Assembly (NCBI RefSeq): GCF_018614875.1
Contig: NZ_JAGGNW010000002.1
Location: forward strand, 124,001 to 188,000
Length of the DNA stretch: 64,000 nucleotides
From: Variovorax paradoxus
GTDB taxonomy: Bacteria > Pseudomonadota > Gammaproteobacteria > Burkholderiales > Burkholderiaceae_C
Direction: 5' to 3'
The notes beneath the pieces were generated by a model that saw nothing but the letters and a program-made list of their open reading frames with translations, had not been told where the DNA came from and did not search any database. The translations under genes were made by a program, and so were the position numbers. This document shows, one piece after another, positions 47,347 to 64,000 of this stretch. Numbering within the stretch: position 1 is the stretch's first letter; each line of letters begins with the position of its first letter.

Positions 47347-48552
47347 TCAGCGACGGCTGGCGGTGCCTCCGAGGTTCACGACCTGCGCGGCGGGAAGAAT
47401 CAGGCTGATCACCCGGTTCCATCGCACCAGCGGCACGGGGTCGATGTAGACCACGTCGCGTGGCCTAAGGTCGAAGCGGTCGGCCAGGGCCAGCGCCACC
47501 GGGTTCTTCGCGTCGAGGTGAAACACCTCCGGCACCTCGCCGCGCGAGTTGCGTATGACGTAGATCTGGCCTGGCTGGGAGGTGTTCAGATCGGGGCCGC
47601 CGGCATCGCCCAGTGCTTCGTTGAGGCTCAGGCGGCCATTGCGCATCAGCAGGGCCGAGGGGCGTGCGATCTCGCCCATCACGTAGACGCGGGTGTCGTC
47701 CCGCGTGCCGACGTTCACGATGTCGCCGTTCTGCATCGGGATGCGGCTCGCGTCGTAGCCGAAGCGCTGAAGCAGCGGCAGGTCGATCATCATCGTGCGG
47801 TCGCCGCGCGTCAGGCTCACGCGGGAGCGGTCGCCACCCGCGTTGATGCTGCCGGCGCGGTTGATTGCCTCGGCCAGCGTCATCGGCACGTCGGTGAAGA
47901 TCTGCAGGCCCGGGGTGCGGACCTCGCCTTCCACGTAGACGCGCCGGCTGCGGAACGACTGCACCCTGACGCTGACCAGCGGGTCCTTGACGAAGGGTGC
48001 GATGCGGCGCGCGATGAGCCGGGAGGCGGCGTTTTCCGTCAGGCCTTCGATCCGCGTGGGCCCGATGTAGGGAAAGCTGATCTCGCCCCCGCCATCGACG
48101 ATGAAGCCGGGCGCCACGCTCACGCCCGTGGGGTCCGACTGCTGCGAGATGACCGCGCCCGCGTTGGGCATCAGCTCCGGATGGCGGTAGACGACGATGC
48201 CCACCACGTCGCCGGGGCCGATGGTGTAGGCCGGCGCCTTGCCGAACAGCTGCTGCACGTCGGCCGGCACGGCCTGCGGGTTCTGCGCGGCCATGGTGCG
48301 GATCAGTTCGGGCGTGATGGCAACGATCTTCGGTTCCCCGCGCGCCTCGGCGCCGCCCGGACTCCAGCTCCCGCGGTCGGGCGACCCGAAACCCGGAATT
48401 CCGCAGCCGGCCAGGCACAGCGGCAGCAGCACGGCCGCCAGTCCGATCCGGCTTCGGATGCGGACGCGAACAGGGACGCGGGCGAAGGGCCGAGCGGAAT
48501 CGGACGGGACGCGTGCGACGCGCAAGGAACCGGCTGGATCGAGGTGTGCCAT
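47347..48552 (-). CDS. wza: Wza-type outer-membrane polysaccharide export lipoprotein
   Basis: Outer-membrane exporter of 401 residues. After a long basic N-terminal stretch, a lipoprotein signal ends in LPLCLAGC near residue 50. The PES domain follows with YTIGPGDVVGIVVYRHPEL near 110, then two SLBB domains (VYVEGEVRTPGLQIFTDVPMTLAEAINRAGSI and VYVMGEIARPSALLMRNGRLSLNEALGDAGG). A membrane-anchor region (LVRWNRVISLILP) ends the protein. The N-terminus before the signal is unusually long, so translation may really start further in. Confidence 0.93.
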   Translation of the reverse strand: MAHLDPAGSLRVARVPSDSARPFARVPVRVRIRSRIGLAAVLLPLCLAGCGIPGFGSPDRGSWSPGGAEARGEPKIVAITPELIRTMAAQNPQAVPADVQQLFGKAPAYTIGPGDVVGIVVYRHPELMPNAGAVISQQSDPTGVSVAPGFIVDGGGEISFPYIGPTRIEGLTENAASRLIARRIAPFVKDPLVSVRVQSFRSRRVYVEGEVRTPGLQIFTDVPMTLAEAINRAGSINAGGDRSRVSLTRGDRTMMIDLPLLQRFGYDASRIPMQNGDIVNVGTRDDTRVYVMGEIARPSALLMRNGRLSLNEALGDAGGPDLNTSQPGQIYVIRNSRGEVPEVFHLDAKNPVALALADRFDLRPRDVVYIDPVPLVRWNRVISLILPAAQVVNLGGTASRR

Positions 48553-48581
48553 GGTGAGTCCTTTGCTCTGGGGAAACTTGT

Positions 48582-49517
48582 TCACTGGTGGACGTAGGCG
48601 CCGCGCAGCGGGCGCTCGGCGACCGCCGTCACGGGACTGGGGTTCGGGCTGCGGCGTTGTTCCGCGCCGGCGCTGCGGGCGCATGCGATGACCCAGTCGC
48701 CGACGGCCTGCATGTAGAGCTGCTGCCCTTGCGCCGTGCAGAACGTGTGATCGACGTTGCGCATGAATTCGTACTGCAGGGCTTTCGCGAACGGCTCGTG
48801 GCGCAGGGCGCCGAGCTGATCGCGGTCGCGGTCGCACACATGCAGCGACCCCGAATACAGCAGCTGCACCGCCACGTTCCGTTCGACCAGCCGCTTCATG
48901 GATGCGCGGAACCACGCCTCTCTGATTTCGGCCGGCTGCCTTTCCGTGAGGAAGCCGGGCAGCGGCTTCGCCGATTGGCTGTTCACCAGATGGCGCAGGA
49001 GCCAGCGCTTGGCCTTGCCGGGGAAAGACGGGTGCGCGGGCGCCGCCAGCAAGCGCCGCAACGTCCGCTCCCAGCGGGCGCGCCGTTCCGGAAAGGCGAA
49101 ACCGTCGAACAGCGAGAGCGCCACCACGCGGGCGTCCGCTGCGGCCGCCGACATGGCGTGCTCCACGCCCGAACACATGCCGACGATCACGAACTGCCGG
49201 ATGCCCAGCATGCTTTCGACCAGATCCATGGCGGCCTGCAGGTCGTGCACCGAGCGGGTCTGCAGGTCGTGCGCCATGTCGAACGTGTCGCTGTCGCCGA
49301 CGCCGCCCAGGTCCAGGCGCAGACTGCTCATGCCGCGCGCCGCGAGCGCGTGCGCCAGCTTGACGTTGATGCGGCGCGGCCCCACCCGGTGGTTGGCGCC
49401 CATGTTGAACATCAGGCAGGCGGTGGTGGCCGGAGCCTGGTGCGCGGGCGTGGTGACCATGCCCACCAGCGAGTTGCCGGGGCCGAACCGGACCGGGCTT
49501 TGCGTCATGTCATTCAT
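48582..49517 (-). CDS. Alpha/beta hydrolase with Cys at the nucleophile elbow
   Basis: Protein of 311 residues resembling exosortase-A-system-associated hydrolase 1. CLMFNMGANHRVGPRRINVKLAHALAARGMSSLRLDLGGVGDSD is the typical N-terminal block. The elbow reads GMCSG, so Cys replaces the usual Ser. DHTFCTAQGQQ near the end carries the likely catalytic His. No exosortase is encoded in the window. The stop of hydrolase 2 overlaps its start by eight bases. A thioester- or acyl-transfer role for the NRPS product is possible. Start ATG 49517 follows AGGGGG. Confidence 0.78.
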   Translation of the reverse strand: MNDMTQSPVRFGPGNSLVGMVTTPAHQAPATTACLMFNMGANHRVGPRRINVKLAHALAARGMSSLRLDLGGVGDSDTFDMAHDLQTRSVHDLQAAMDLVESMLGIRQFVIVGMCSGVEHAMSAAAADARVVALSLFDGFAFPERRARWERTLRRLLAAPAHPSFPGKAKRWLLRHLVNSQSAKPLPGFLTERQPAEIREAWFRASMKRLVERNVAVQLLYSGSLHVCDRDRDQLGALRHEPFAKALQYEFMRNVDHTFCTAQGQQLYMQAVGDWVIACARSAGAEQRRSPNPSPVTAVAERPLRGAYVHQ

Positions 49518-50328
49518 AGAGAGCCCCCTGCAATCGGTTGAGCGCGCCGGCCGGAACCATGGCGCTGTTGGGATAGGGGTCGGACGTCCAGTCGAGCCGG
49601 TGCTGGAAGTAGGCGAGCCGCACCGGCATGTGGCGCGCCTGCTGCTCGGCCGCCCATTGCGCGGTGTGCTCGTCGCCGGGCGGGGTCAGCACGAGGGTGT
49701 CGTGCAGGGCCGTGAGCGGGAGCGATTCGGCCACGAGCGCGCCGAGCTGCGCGCGCAACTTGGGCGAGAGCAGGGTGCCGAGCGCCTCCTCCGGCATTGC
49801 GTCGGGCTCGCGTGCCAGGCTGCGGCGCCAGGCAAGGTCGGGAATGCAGAAGGTGGTGTCGATGGCCGCGACGTGCTGCTCGCGCAAGGAACGCGCGTAG
49901 CGCCGGCCGTCGATCACCGGCTCCCACAGCACCAGCCGCGCCGGGTCGCAGCGCCCGTTGCGCGCCGCCAGCACGGCCAGGGTCGCGCCGAGCCGCGCAC
50001 CGACCCAGACGATGCGGCTTCCCGGCACGCGCCGGCGCAGTTCCTCGTGCGCGGAGCACAGGTCGCGCCGCCAGCCGTCGAGCTCGCCGTCGGTTTCGTC
50101 GCCCGGCGAGTCGCCCGAGCCGTGAAAGTCGAAACGCAAGGTGGCGACGCCCGCCCGTGCGAGGCGTTCGGCCAGAACCTTGAACAGGCGATGGGTCCGC
50201 TGGCCCTCCTGTCCGAAAGGCGGGCAGACGAGCACCGCGGTGTCCCCGGGCCGCGCATCGTCGGCGGCATGGAAGATGCCGAAGACCTGGCGCGAGGCCG
50301 GTCCGAACATGAAGGGATGCGCGGTCAC
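49510..50328 (-). CDS. Alpha/beta hydrolase lacking the nucleophile (hydrolase-2-like)
   Basis: Protein of 272 residues resembling exosortase-A-system-associated hydrolase 2. It has AVLVCPPFGQEGQRTHRLFKVLAERLARAGVATLRFDFHGSGDS near residue 30, but the elbow position reads GARLG instead of GxSxG, so no Ser or Cys nucleophile is present. It may be a binding or structural partner of hydrolase 1. The start is GTG at 50328, which overlaps the phosphopantetheinyl transferase stop by four bases (GTGA). A longer frame upstream is antisense-like and rejected. Confidence 0.75.
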   Translation of the reverse strand: MTAHPFMFGPASRQVFGIFHAADDARPGDTAVLVCPPFGQEGQRTHRLFKVLAERLARAGVATLRFDFHGSGDSPGDETDGELDGWRRDLCSAHEELRRRVPGSRIVWVGARLGATLAVLAARNGRCDPARLVLWEPVIDGRRYARSLREQHVAAIDTTFCIPDLAWRRSLAREPDAMPEEALGTLLSPKLRAQLGALVAESLPLTALHDTLVLTPPGDEHTAQWAAEQQARHMPVRLAYFQHRLDWTSDPYPNSAMVPAGALNRLQGALYE

Positions 50329-51044
50329 AGGCACGTCTCCATCGCCGGCGGCGGCGCAATGGCATGGGCATGCGTCTGGCGCCATTCCGCGAGCGATCCC
50401 ACGCTGTCCGGGCGGGCGGGCGCCGACTGCAATGCGAGCCACAGGATGCGGCCGGCGACCGGCACCTCGACGCTGCGGCAGTCGGACTCCAGCCCGACCT
50501 CGAAGCGGTTCGGCGGCACGATCAGCCCGAGGCCGATGGCCTTGAGGCAGGCTTCCTTTCGCGTCCAGCAGGTCAGGAAGGCGCGGTGGCGCTCGACGGC
50601 GGGCAAGGCCGCAAGCGCTTCGTATTCGCAGCGCGTGAAGTTCTGCTCGGCGAGCTCGAGTGCATCGGGCACCTGTCGCAGCTGCTCGACGTCGACGCCC
50701 AGCGGCCCGCGTCCGCCGATGGCGATCAGGCCCAGTGCCTGGCTGTGGCTCAGCGAGAACCGCACGCGCGGCCAGCCCGACAGCGACGGCTTGCCGAATG
50801 CGCTGCGGGTAAAGCGCAGCGCCTCGGCACGCTCGCCGGTCTGCTCGGCCAGCGCGTGCCGCAGCGCGACATGCGCAGCCACGTAGCGCCGGCGGTCGGC
50901 AGCAAACTGCAGCCGTGCGGCGCGTTCGCGTTCCTCGTCGGAAAGGACGCGCTCCGCTTCCGGGCCGGCGCAGTCATCCAGGTCGAGGTACCGGCACACC
51001 GGTGCCTCGATGGAGGAAAGGCCGAAGAAAACCGCGTCTTCCAT
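50325..51044 (-). CDS. Sfp-type 4'-phosphopantetheinyl transferase
   Basis: Cytosolic enzyme of 239 residues that attaches the phosphopantetheine arm to carrier domains. It shows the CoA/metal motifs RFSLSHSQALGLIAI near residue 97, PLGVDVEQLR near 115 and FLTCWTRKEACLKAIGLGL near 160. It lies directly behind the second NRPS gene: AAGGAG, which serves as its ribosome site, overlaps that gene's stop region, and only six bases separate the two. It should activate the five carrier domains of the cluster. Confidence 0.94.
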   Translation of the reverse strand: MEDAVFFGLSSIEAPVCRYLDLDDCAGPEAERVLSDEERERAARLQFAADRRRYVAAHVALRHALAEQTGERAEALRFTRSAFGKPSLSGWPRVRFSLSHSQALGLIAIGGRGPLGVDVEQLRQVPDALELAEQNFTRCEYEALAALPAVERHRAFLTCWTRKEACLKAIGLGLIVPPNRFEVGLESDCRSVEVPVAGRILWLALQSAPARPDSVGSLAEWRQTHAHAIAPPPAMETCL

Positions 51045-51050
51045 GATGGA

Positions 51051-54000
51051 TCACTCCTTGTGCAGCCAGCTGCCAAGGGTGCGGCTCAGCAGGCCTTCGC
51101 CGCGTGCCGCGCCCTTGAGATTGCCGATGGACACGCCGGGGTCCGGCAGATCGCTGCCGTCCGGCACCTGATGGCCGGACAGCGCGATCTGGCCGAGGTT
51201 CTCGAACAGGTAGCGGCGCGAATTCACGCGGTAGCCCAGCGTTCGCTCGGTCTGCTGGATCGCCCGCAGAACGAGCAGCGAATCTCCGCCCAGGTCGAAG
51301 AAGTTGTCGGTGGAGCGGATGTCGTTGACGTCGATCCCGATCACGGTCGCCCAGATCTGCGCGAGCTGGGCATGCTCCGGGTTCAGGAGGATGTCGTCCC
51401 TCCCTTGCGCGCTGTTCGCTGCGTTCGCCGGTGCCGAAGCCTTGAGCGGGTCGACGGCGGCGAGCCTGCGCAGGTAGGCGGCGGTGGCGGAGCCTTCGGT
51501 GGAGGCAAGTTCGGCCAGCGTTGCCGTGGGGTGATCGACGACCCGGTAAAGCACCTCGAGATAGCGGTCGCGCAGTTGCGCCCCGGTCTCGCGCAGGTAG
51601 ATGTCCGCGTTGTAGATCAGGGCGCCCGCCATCCCCTGGGGCTTGTCCAGCAGCCAGACGCCGATGTCGTCGGTGGCGCCGTGCTGCATCACGTGCATTT
51701 CCTTGTTCTGCAGGCTGCCGATCGCGCGTGGGCGCTCCCGCGCATCCTGGAACGAGAACATCGCCTGATAGGGGCCGACCGCCCTGATGTGGCTCTCCAG
51801 CCCCGACTGCGCCATCAGGCGTTCGAACGGCACCTGCTGGTAGTTCATCATCGTGAGCAGTTCCTGCTTCACGTAGCGCATGAAATCCGGCAGGCCGAGG
51901 CCGAAATCGACCTCCAGGGAAACCGGCAGCACGTTGTTGAAGCAGCCCATCACGTCTTCGGTTTCCGGCTGCTGCCGGCCGCGTATCGGGTTCGCGATCA
52001 CGATGGACGGGGAGCTGATGACCTGGCTCATGGTGAGCGCATAGATGCCGAAGGTCAGCATGCTGAGCGTCACGTCCATGCCGCGCGCCACGTCGCGCAG
52101 TTGCTGCGTGGTCGCGGCGGGAATCTGGATCCAGTGCGCGCCGCCCTGGCCGCTCTTGCCCGCGCGCCGCGGCATGTCCGTGTTGGGCAGGCGGGGCAGC
52201 GGGGCGCTGGCGAAGCGCTTGCGCCAGAACTCGAGCTGCTGCTGGCAAGCCGGCTCCTCCATCCATTTCTCGAGCCACTCGGCGTAGTCGCCGTGCGTGG
52301 TGAAAATCGGAGGCAGGCCGTGCGGCCGTCCGCGCTCCGCCGCTTCGTAGATGGCCGAGAGCTCGCGTTGCAGCAGATCGAAGGACCAGCCGTCCCAGAC
52401 CAGGTGGTGCGGCACGAAGACGAAGGCGTGGTCCTGCTCGGCCAGCTGGTAGAGCGCCATGTGGGCCATCGGTGCGCGATGGATGTCGAACGGCCGGTCG
52501 GCCAGTTCCTGGACGCACTCGCCGAGTTCGGCTTCGCGCTGGTCCGCCGGCAGGCCGCGCAGGTCGATGACCGGCAACGAAAACTCCACCCGCTCCGCAA
52601 TGACCTGGATGGGCTGGCCCGTGGCCGGATCGGTGCCCATGCTCGTGCGCAGCGAAGGCTGGCGGCGGATGATCTCCCTCATCGCCGCCTCGAAGTGCGC
52701 CGCGTTGAAATCCCCGATCAACCGGCGCACCGAGGGCGCGTTGTAGACCGAGCGGCCGGGATGCAGCTCTTCCATGAAGCGGATGCGTTCCTGCGACGGC
52801 GTCATCGGGGCCGTCTTGCGGTCGAAGTGGCAGGGAAGCGGCGCCTGCGCGCCGACACCCGCACCCTGCAGCCCTTCGACCACGGCCGCCAGCCGCTCGG
52901 CCGTGGGCGCCTCGAACAGCGAGCGCAGCGGCAGCGTGATCTGGAACTCGCGGCTCAGCACCGTGGTCAGGCGCGCGGCGAGCAGCGAATGGCCGCCCAT
53001 CATGAAGAAGTCGTCCCGCATGTCCAGGCCCGGCAGGCTCAGCACCTTCTCCATGGCCGCGAGCACCTTGCGCTCGCGTTCGTTGCGAGGCCCGGCGCCG
53101 CGCCGCACCTCGTCGCGCGAGACCGCCTGCGGCGCCGGCAGCGAGACCCGGTCGACCTTGCCGTTCGGCAGGGTGGGCAGCTCCTTGAGCGTCACCACGT
53201 GCTGCGGCAGCATGAAGGCCGGCAGGAACTCGCGCAGGTGCGCCATCAATGCATCCAGATCGAGCTCGACGCCGGGGGTCAGCGCCAGGTAGGCCACCAG
53301 CCGGACATCGCCGGGATGGTCTTCGCGCGCCACCACCACGCTGCGCGAGACGCCGGCAACCTCGCAGCAGCGGGCCTCGATCTCGCCGGGCTCGATGCGA
53401 TAGCCGCGGACCTTGACCTGGAAGTCGAGCCGGCCGAGATGTTCGATCAGCCCGTCGTTGCGCCAGCGTCCGCGGTCGCCGGTGCGGTACACCGGCTTGG
53501 TGGTGCCGAAGATGCGGGCCGTGACGAAGCGCTCGGCGGTGAGTTCGGGGCGGCCGAGGTAGCCCAGCGCGAGGCCGGCGCCCGCGATGCAGATTTCGCC
53601 CGGCACGCCGATCGGGCAAGGCTGCAGCTCGGCGTCGAGGATCCAGATTTCCGTGTTGTCGACGGGGTGGCCGATGGACACGCCGCGCGTGGCGACGAGC
53701 TCAGGGTCGACCAGCCAGGCCGTGGCGTACACCGTGGTCTCGGTCGGCCCGTACCCGTTCCAGAGCTCCGCCATGCGCTCGCACAGCGCGAGCGCCAGGC
53801 TGGGCCGCAGCGGCTCGCCGCCGGTCCAGCCCCTGAAGCCCGGGGCGCCCGGCCATTGGGCGTCGAGCAGCAACTGCCACATGCCGGGCGTGGCCTGCAG
53901 GAGAGTGATCTGTTCCTGCTCGAGCAGCTTGCACAGGCGGTTGCCGTCCATGGCCGTTTCGCGCTGCACCATCACGATCTCGGCGCCCGTGGCCAGCGGC

Positions 54001-56047
54001 AGCAGCAGGTCCGGAACCGCCATGTCGAACGACAGGGTCGACACCGCGGCGATCCGGTCGCCCGCGTGCAGCCCGGACACCCTGTGCATCCACTGGAGCA
54101 GGTTGGCCACGGCCCGGTGCGGGGCGTACACGCCCTTGGGCAGGCCGGTCGAGCCGGAGGTGTAGATCACGTAGGCCCCGTCGTCGGGGCCCGCGTCTTC
54201 CTCGCTTGCAGGCAGGGCCTCGCCGGACTCCTGCTGCCAGGCGGTGTCGCGGTCGATCTCGAACAGGCGTTCGCCCGGGTCGGCGCGCCAATTGCGTGGT
54301 GCCGCCACGATGTCCGACGAGGTCAGCAGCAGGCTGATATCGGCGTCCTTGGCGTAGTGGTCGAGCCTGGCATGCGGAAACGCGGGATCGAGCGGAACAT
54401 AGGCCGCACCCGCCTTCAGCACGGCCAGCAGCGAGGCGACCAGCTCGAGACTGCGCTCCAGGCACAGCCCCACGCGCTGGCCGCGGCGGACGCCGCGCGC
54501 GCGCAGTGCACGGGCCAGGCGGTTGGATTTCTCGTCGAGCTCGCCATAGCTGCAGACCCGCCCTCCGTCGCGCACCGCGGGGCGATCGGGCTGCTGCGGC
54601 ACGCGCGCCAGGAAGCCGGCATGCGCCAGCGGCGCGCCCAGCAGGGCGGTGGGCAAGGGTTGCAGCGCGATCAGCGCCTGCGCGCCTTCGGCCGACAGCA
54701 CCTCGAGCCGGCCGATCGCTTCATCCGGCGTGTGTGCGCCGGAGCGCAGCATGCACTCGAACATGTCCAGCCAGCGCTCCACGGTGGCTTCGTCGAACAG
54801 GCTGGTGTTGTACTGCGCCTCCACCTGCAGCCCGCCGTCGAGGGGCCGCAGGTTCAGGAAGAGCTCGGAGTTTTCGTACTGGCGCGCGATCGTGTCCTGT
54901 GCGACGTCGAGGCCCGGGAAGGTCTGCGCGCTGCTGGCCACGTCGGGGTCGACGTTGAACATCACGCTCACCAGCGGCAGCCGGCTCGGGTCACGCTGGA
55001 GAGAAAGTTTGCTCAACAGCGCGCCATAGGTGAGCGCCTGATGCTCGAAGGCATCGAGCACGGCGGTGCTGCATTCGCTCATCAGGGCATCGAAGCGCAG
55101 CTGGGCAGGTGCGGTGAGGCGCAGCGGCAGCAGGTTCACGCAGTGGCCGACGAGGCCGGGCATGTCGCGCGCGAGCTGGCCCGAGGCCGGAATTCCGACC
55201 ACGATGTCGTCCTGGCCGGTGAGGCGGTGCAGCGTCGCGACGAAGCCGCCGAGCAGGCCCGCGAACAGGCTGGCGCCGGCCTTCGCGCTCACCGAGCGCA
55301 GGGCGTTCACGAGGCGGCGGTCGAGCAGGCGTTCGACGCGCTGCGAACCGAAGGCGCGCGTGGCCGGGCGCGGATGGTCCAGCGGGAGTTCGAGCACCGG
55401 CAGGGCACTGCCGGAGAAGCGCTCCAGCCAGTAGTCCACGTGCGGCTGCATCTCCGGATGCACGGCTTCGGCCGCTTCCGTCGCGGCAAAGTCGGCGTAC
55501 GAGGGGGCGGGCTGGAGCTGCTGTTCGGCACCTGTCTGCTCGGCATAGAGATGGCCGAGCTGTTCGGTGATGACCACCCAGGACCAGCCGTCGCAGACCA
55601 CATGGTGGGCCGACATCACGAGCTCGTGCTCTGCATCGCCGAGCCGGTACAGCACGGCCCGGAACAGCGGGCCGTGTTCCAGCACGAAGGGCGTGCACAC
55701 GGCCTCGTTGTGCGCTGCCTTCAGTGCCAGCGCGCGCGCTTGCGGCGAAAGGCCGCTCAGGTCCTTCTGCTCCAGCGGGTCATTGCCGGCCTGGCTCACC
55801 AGCATGCAGGTGCCGTCCGGCGAGATGGTGGCCCGCAGCGCCTGATGGCGTGCGACCAGCCGGGCCATGGCCCGCGCCATGGCTTCCCGGTCCAGCGGCC
55901 CGCGCAGGCGCAGCAGCACCGATTCGTTGTAGGCCAGCGAGGCTTCGGTGCTCAGCGTCGCGCCGAGCCAGATCTCGCGTTGCGATTCCGTCGTGGGTAT
56001 GACGCATTCGATGAAACCGCCCGTGGCGGGAGGGCGAAGAACGGCGT

Positions 56048-56051
<4 letters not shown>
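51051..56051 (-). CDS. Non-ribosomal peptide synthetase, C-A-PCP-C-PCP
   Basis: Assembly-line enzyme of 1666 residues. The first condensation domain (about 15-440) has HHVVCDG near 149. The adenylation domain (about 480-985) has YTSGSTGLPKG near 631 and GYRIEPGEIE near 886. PCP1 (GGHSLL) is near 1020. The second condensation domain (about 1065-1510) has HHLVWDG near 1216, and PCP2 (GGDSLL) is near 1589. Both condensation motifs are intact. The code read by eye is DMPQWGGVYK, which matches no amino acid I recognise. PCP2 has no adenylation domain of its own, and the protein ends without a thioesterase or reductase. The start overlaps the upstream megasynthase stop by four bases. Confidence 0.94.
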
Positions 56052-63408
<7,357 letters not shown>

Positions 63409-63421
<13 letters not shown>

Positions 63422-63435
63422 AAAGAAAATTGAAT
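63409..63435 (-). promoter_or_regulatory. AT-rich hairpin over the megasynthase start codon
   Basis: ATTTTC (63414-63419) pairs with GAAAAT (63425-63430), and outer bases extend the stem to ten pairs with one mismatch. The ATG start (63419-63421) lies at the loop edge. No Shine-Dalgarno sequence is seen upstream. The structure could influence initiation, but AT-rich hairpins are weak, and it may only mark an unstructured, A-rich start region. Confidence 0.35.
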
Positions 63436-64000
63436 AAATAGTGCATGCAATAGATTCGGTGCAAAAAAATGGCTATTGATCAGTCAAGACGAGGTAGTAC
63501 GTTAGTTTCTATTTCGAAGCGATCCTAGAGTCTTTGTCGAGCGCGGTGGGGACCGAAGTTTGTCGAGTTACATTGTCGAATCGTTCGTTACAAGTGCGTA
63601 CTACCTCATATCGCTTGAACAGGGTAACCAATGGCCATTTCGAATGGCTTTCCTCGATTCCGCCGATCTGCGGTGAAGGCGTTTTCTTGAAAAGCGTCGA
63701 TCCAGGGAACTCACTGTAGAAATTCCGCCTCGGCCCCGCATGAGCAGTGCGCCCTCTTCGGAGGGAGACAATCGCCCCCGCCTGCGCCGCTCGCAACCAT
63801 GACAAAGCGCCTGCCGAAAACACGACAAACCGCTGTCGCGCAAGCCGAAATGCGGCTGCGAAAATGGGGTATCAGGTAGAAACGAACAGGGGAGTGGCAG
63901 GCTGTTCCTGCCCTGTCGGGGGATACCGCGACTTGCCGACCAGGAGCGCCGAATCGGCGAGGCCGCGAGCGAAAGGATGTAATCGCTACCCGGGAAAAGG
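63422..64000. other. Gene-free control region upstream of the NRPS/EPS array
   Basis: This 579-base stretch holds no convincing gene on either strand: the short ORFs present have no family resemblance or ribosome site. The first 120 bases are AT-rich compared with the rest of the window and should contain the promoter of the long minus-strand array. Repeats listed separately lie in it. Two further small hairpins are GCCATT-TCG-AATGGC at 63634-63648 and GGCAGG-CTGTT-CCTGCC at 63896-63912. A divergent gene may begin beyond the right edge. Confidence 0.6.
63491..63607. repeat. 11-bp inverted repeat and three TTGTCGA direct repeats
   Basis: GAGGTAGTACG at 63491-63501 recurs as its exact reverse complement CGTACTACCTC at 63597-63607, 95 bases later. 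Between them TTGTCGA occurs three times on the plus strand, at 63534, 63560 and 63573. They lie 70-190 bases upstream of the megasynthase start, where activator or repressor sites would be expected. A minus-strand TTGACT (63482-63487) could be a -35 element next to the first arm, but no good -10 matches it. Confidence 0.5.

Noticed and set aside
48582..50328. An exosortase/PEP-CTERM system suggested by the two hydrolases
   Set aside because: No multi-spanning exosortase and no PEP-CTERM sorting tails were found in the window.
63509..63843. Short ORFs on both strands near the right edge
   Set aside because: No ribosome sites, no family resemblance, and they cover the repeat-bearing control region.

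Overview
This 64-kb window is GC-rich and tightly packed. It looks like the chromosome of a Comamonadaceae betaproteobacterium, most likely Variovorax or a close relative. The signs are several Bug/TctC-type periplasmic binding proteins without membrane partners, a betaproteobacterial general porin, the coupled DUF2868/DUF3482 pair, an imuA-imuB-dnaE2 SOS mutasome and a GC-rich intergenic palindrome. The genus is inferred from gene content only.

Layout. 1-8.3 kb: a class A beta-lactamase running in from the left edge, a MurA paralogue, an HTH protein, a hemolysin-III-type membrane protein, a DUF2868-DUF3482 (P-loop GTPase) pair, a 24-residue membrane peptide, and a TetR regulator divergent from a VOC protein across paired operators. 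8.3-13 kb: an ABC exporter, a LysR regulator divergent from a LigB-type dioxygenase across tandem repeats, and an alpha/beta hydrolase. 13-23.4 kb: a catabolic island with two coupled Bug paralogues on the minus strand and, divergently, an FAD oxidoreductase, an IclR regulator, both aconitase-X subunits, an IlvD/Edd dehydratase, a porin and a third Bug protein. 23.4-26.2 kb: an aldo/keto reductase and an Asp-box lipoprotein. 26.2-33.7 kb: a LexA box followed by imuA, imuB, dnaE2 and a MmcB-like nuclease, then a small ORF behind a second LexA-like box and a lipoprotein.

34-63.4 kb is one unbroken minus-strand array of 17 genes with many 4-base start/stop overlaps. Read in transcription order it encodes an NRPS-PKS-aminotransferase megasynthase (2457 aa), a second NRPS (1666 aa, C-A-PCP-C-PCP), a phosphopantetheinyl transferase, two unusual alpha/beta hydrolases, Wza, Wzc, a priming sugar transferase, GDP-fucose synthase, a Wzy-like polymerase, a glycosyltransferase, a secreted fucosidase-like protein, a putative GT-A protein, a Wzx-like flippase, a WcaI-like glycosyltransferase, a LuxR-type response regulator and ManC.

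The assembly line is predicted to load a valine-like residue (code read by eye: DAFWVGGTFK), extend it with malonate, leave the beta-ketone unreduced, and aminate it with the built-in aminotransferase. That would give a beta,gamma-diamino acid, which the second NRPS then extends. There is no thioesterase or reductase release domain. The array also carries exopolysaccharide assembly and export genes, with ManC and Fcl pointing to GDP-mannose/GDP-fucose. The gene order therefore suggests that a small non-ribosomal amino-acid or peptide product and an exopolysaccharide are made together and may be joined. This is the most novel candidate system in the window. The last 580 bases hold no convincing gene but contain repeats that look like the control region of this array.
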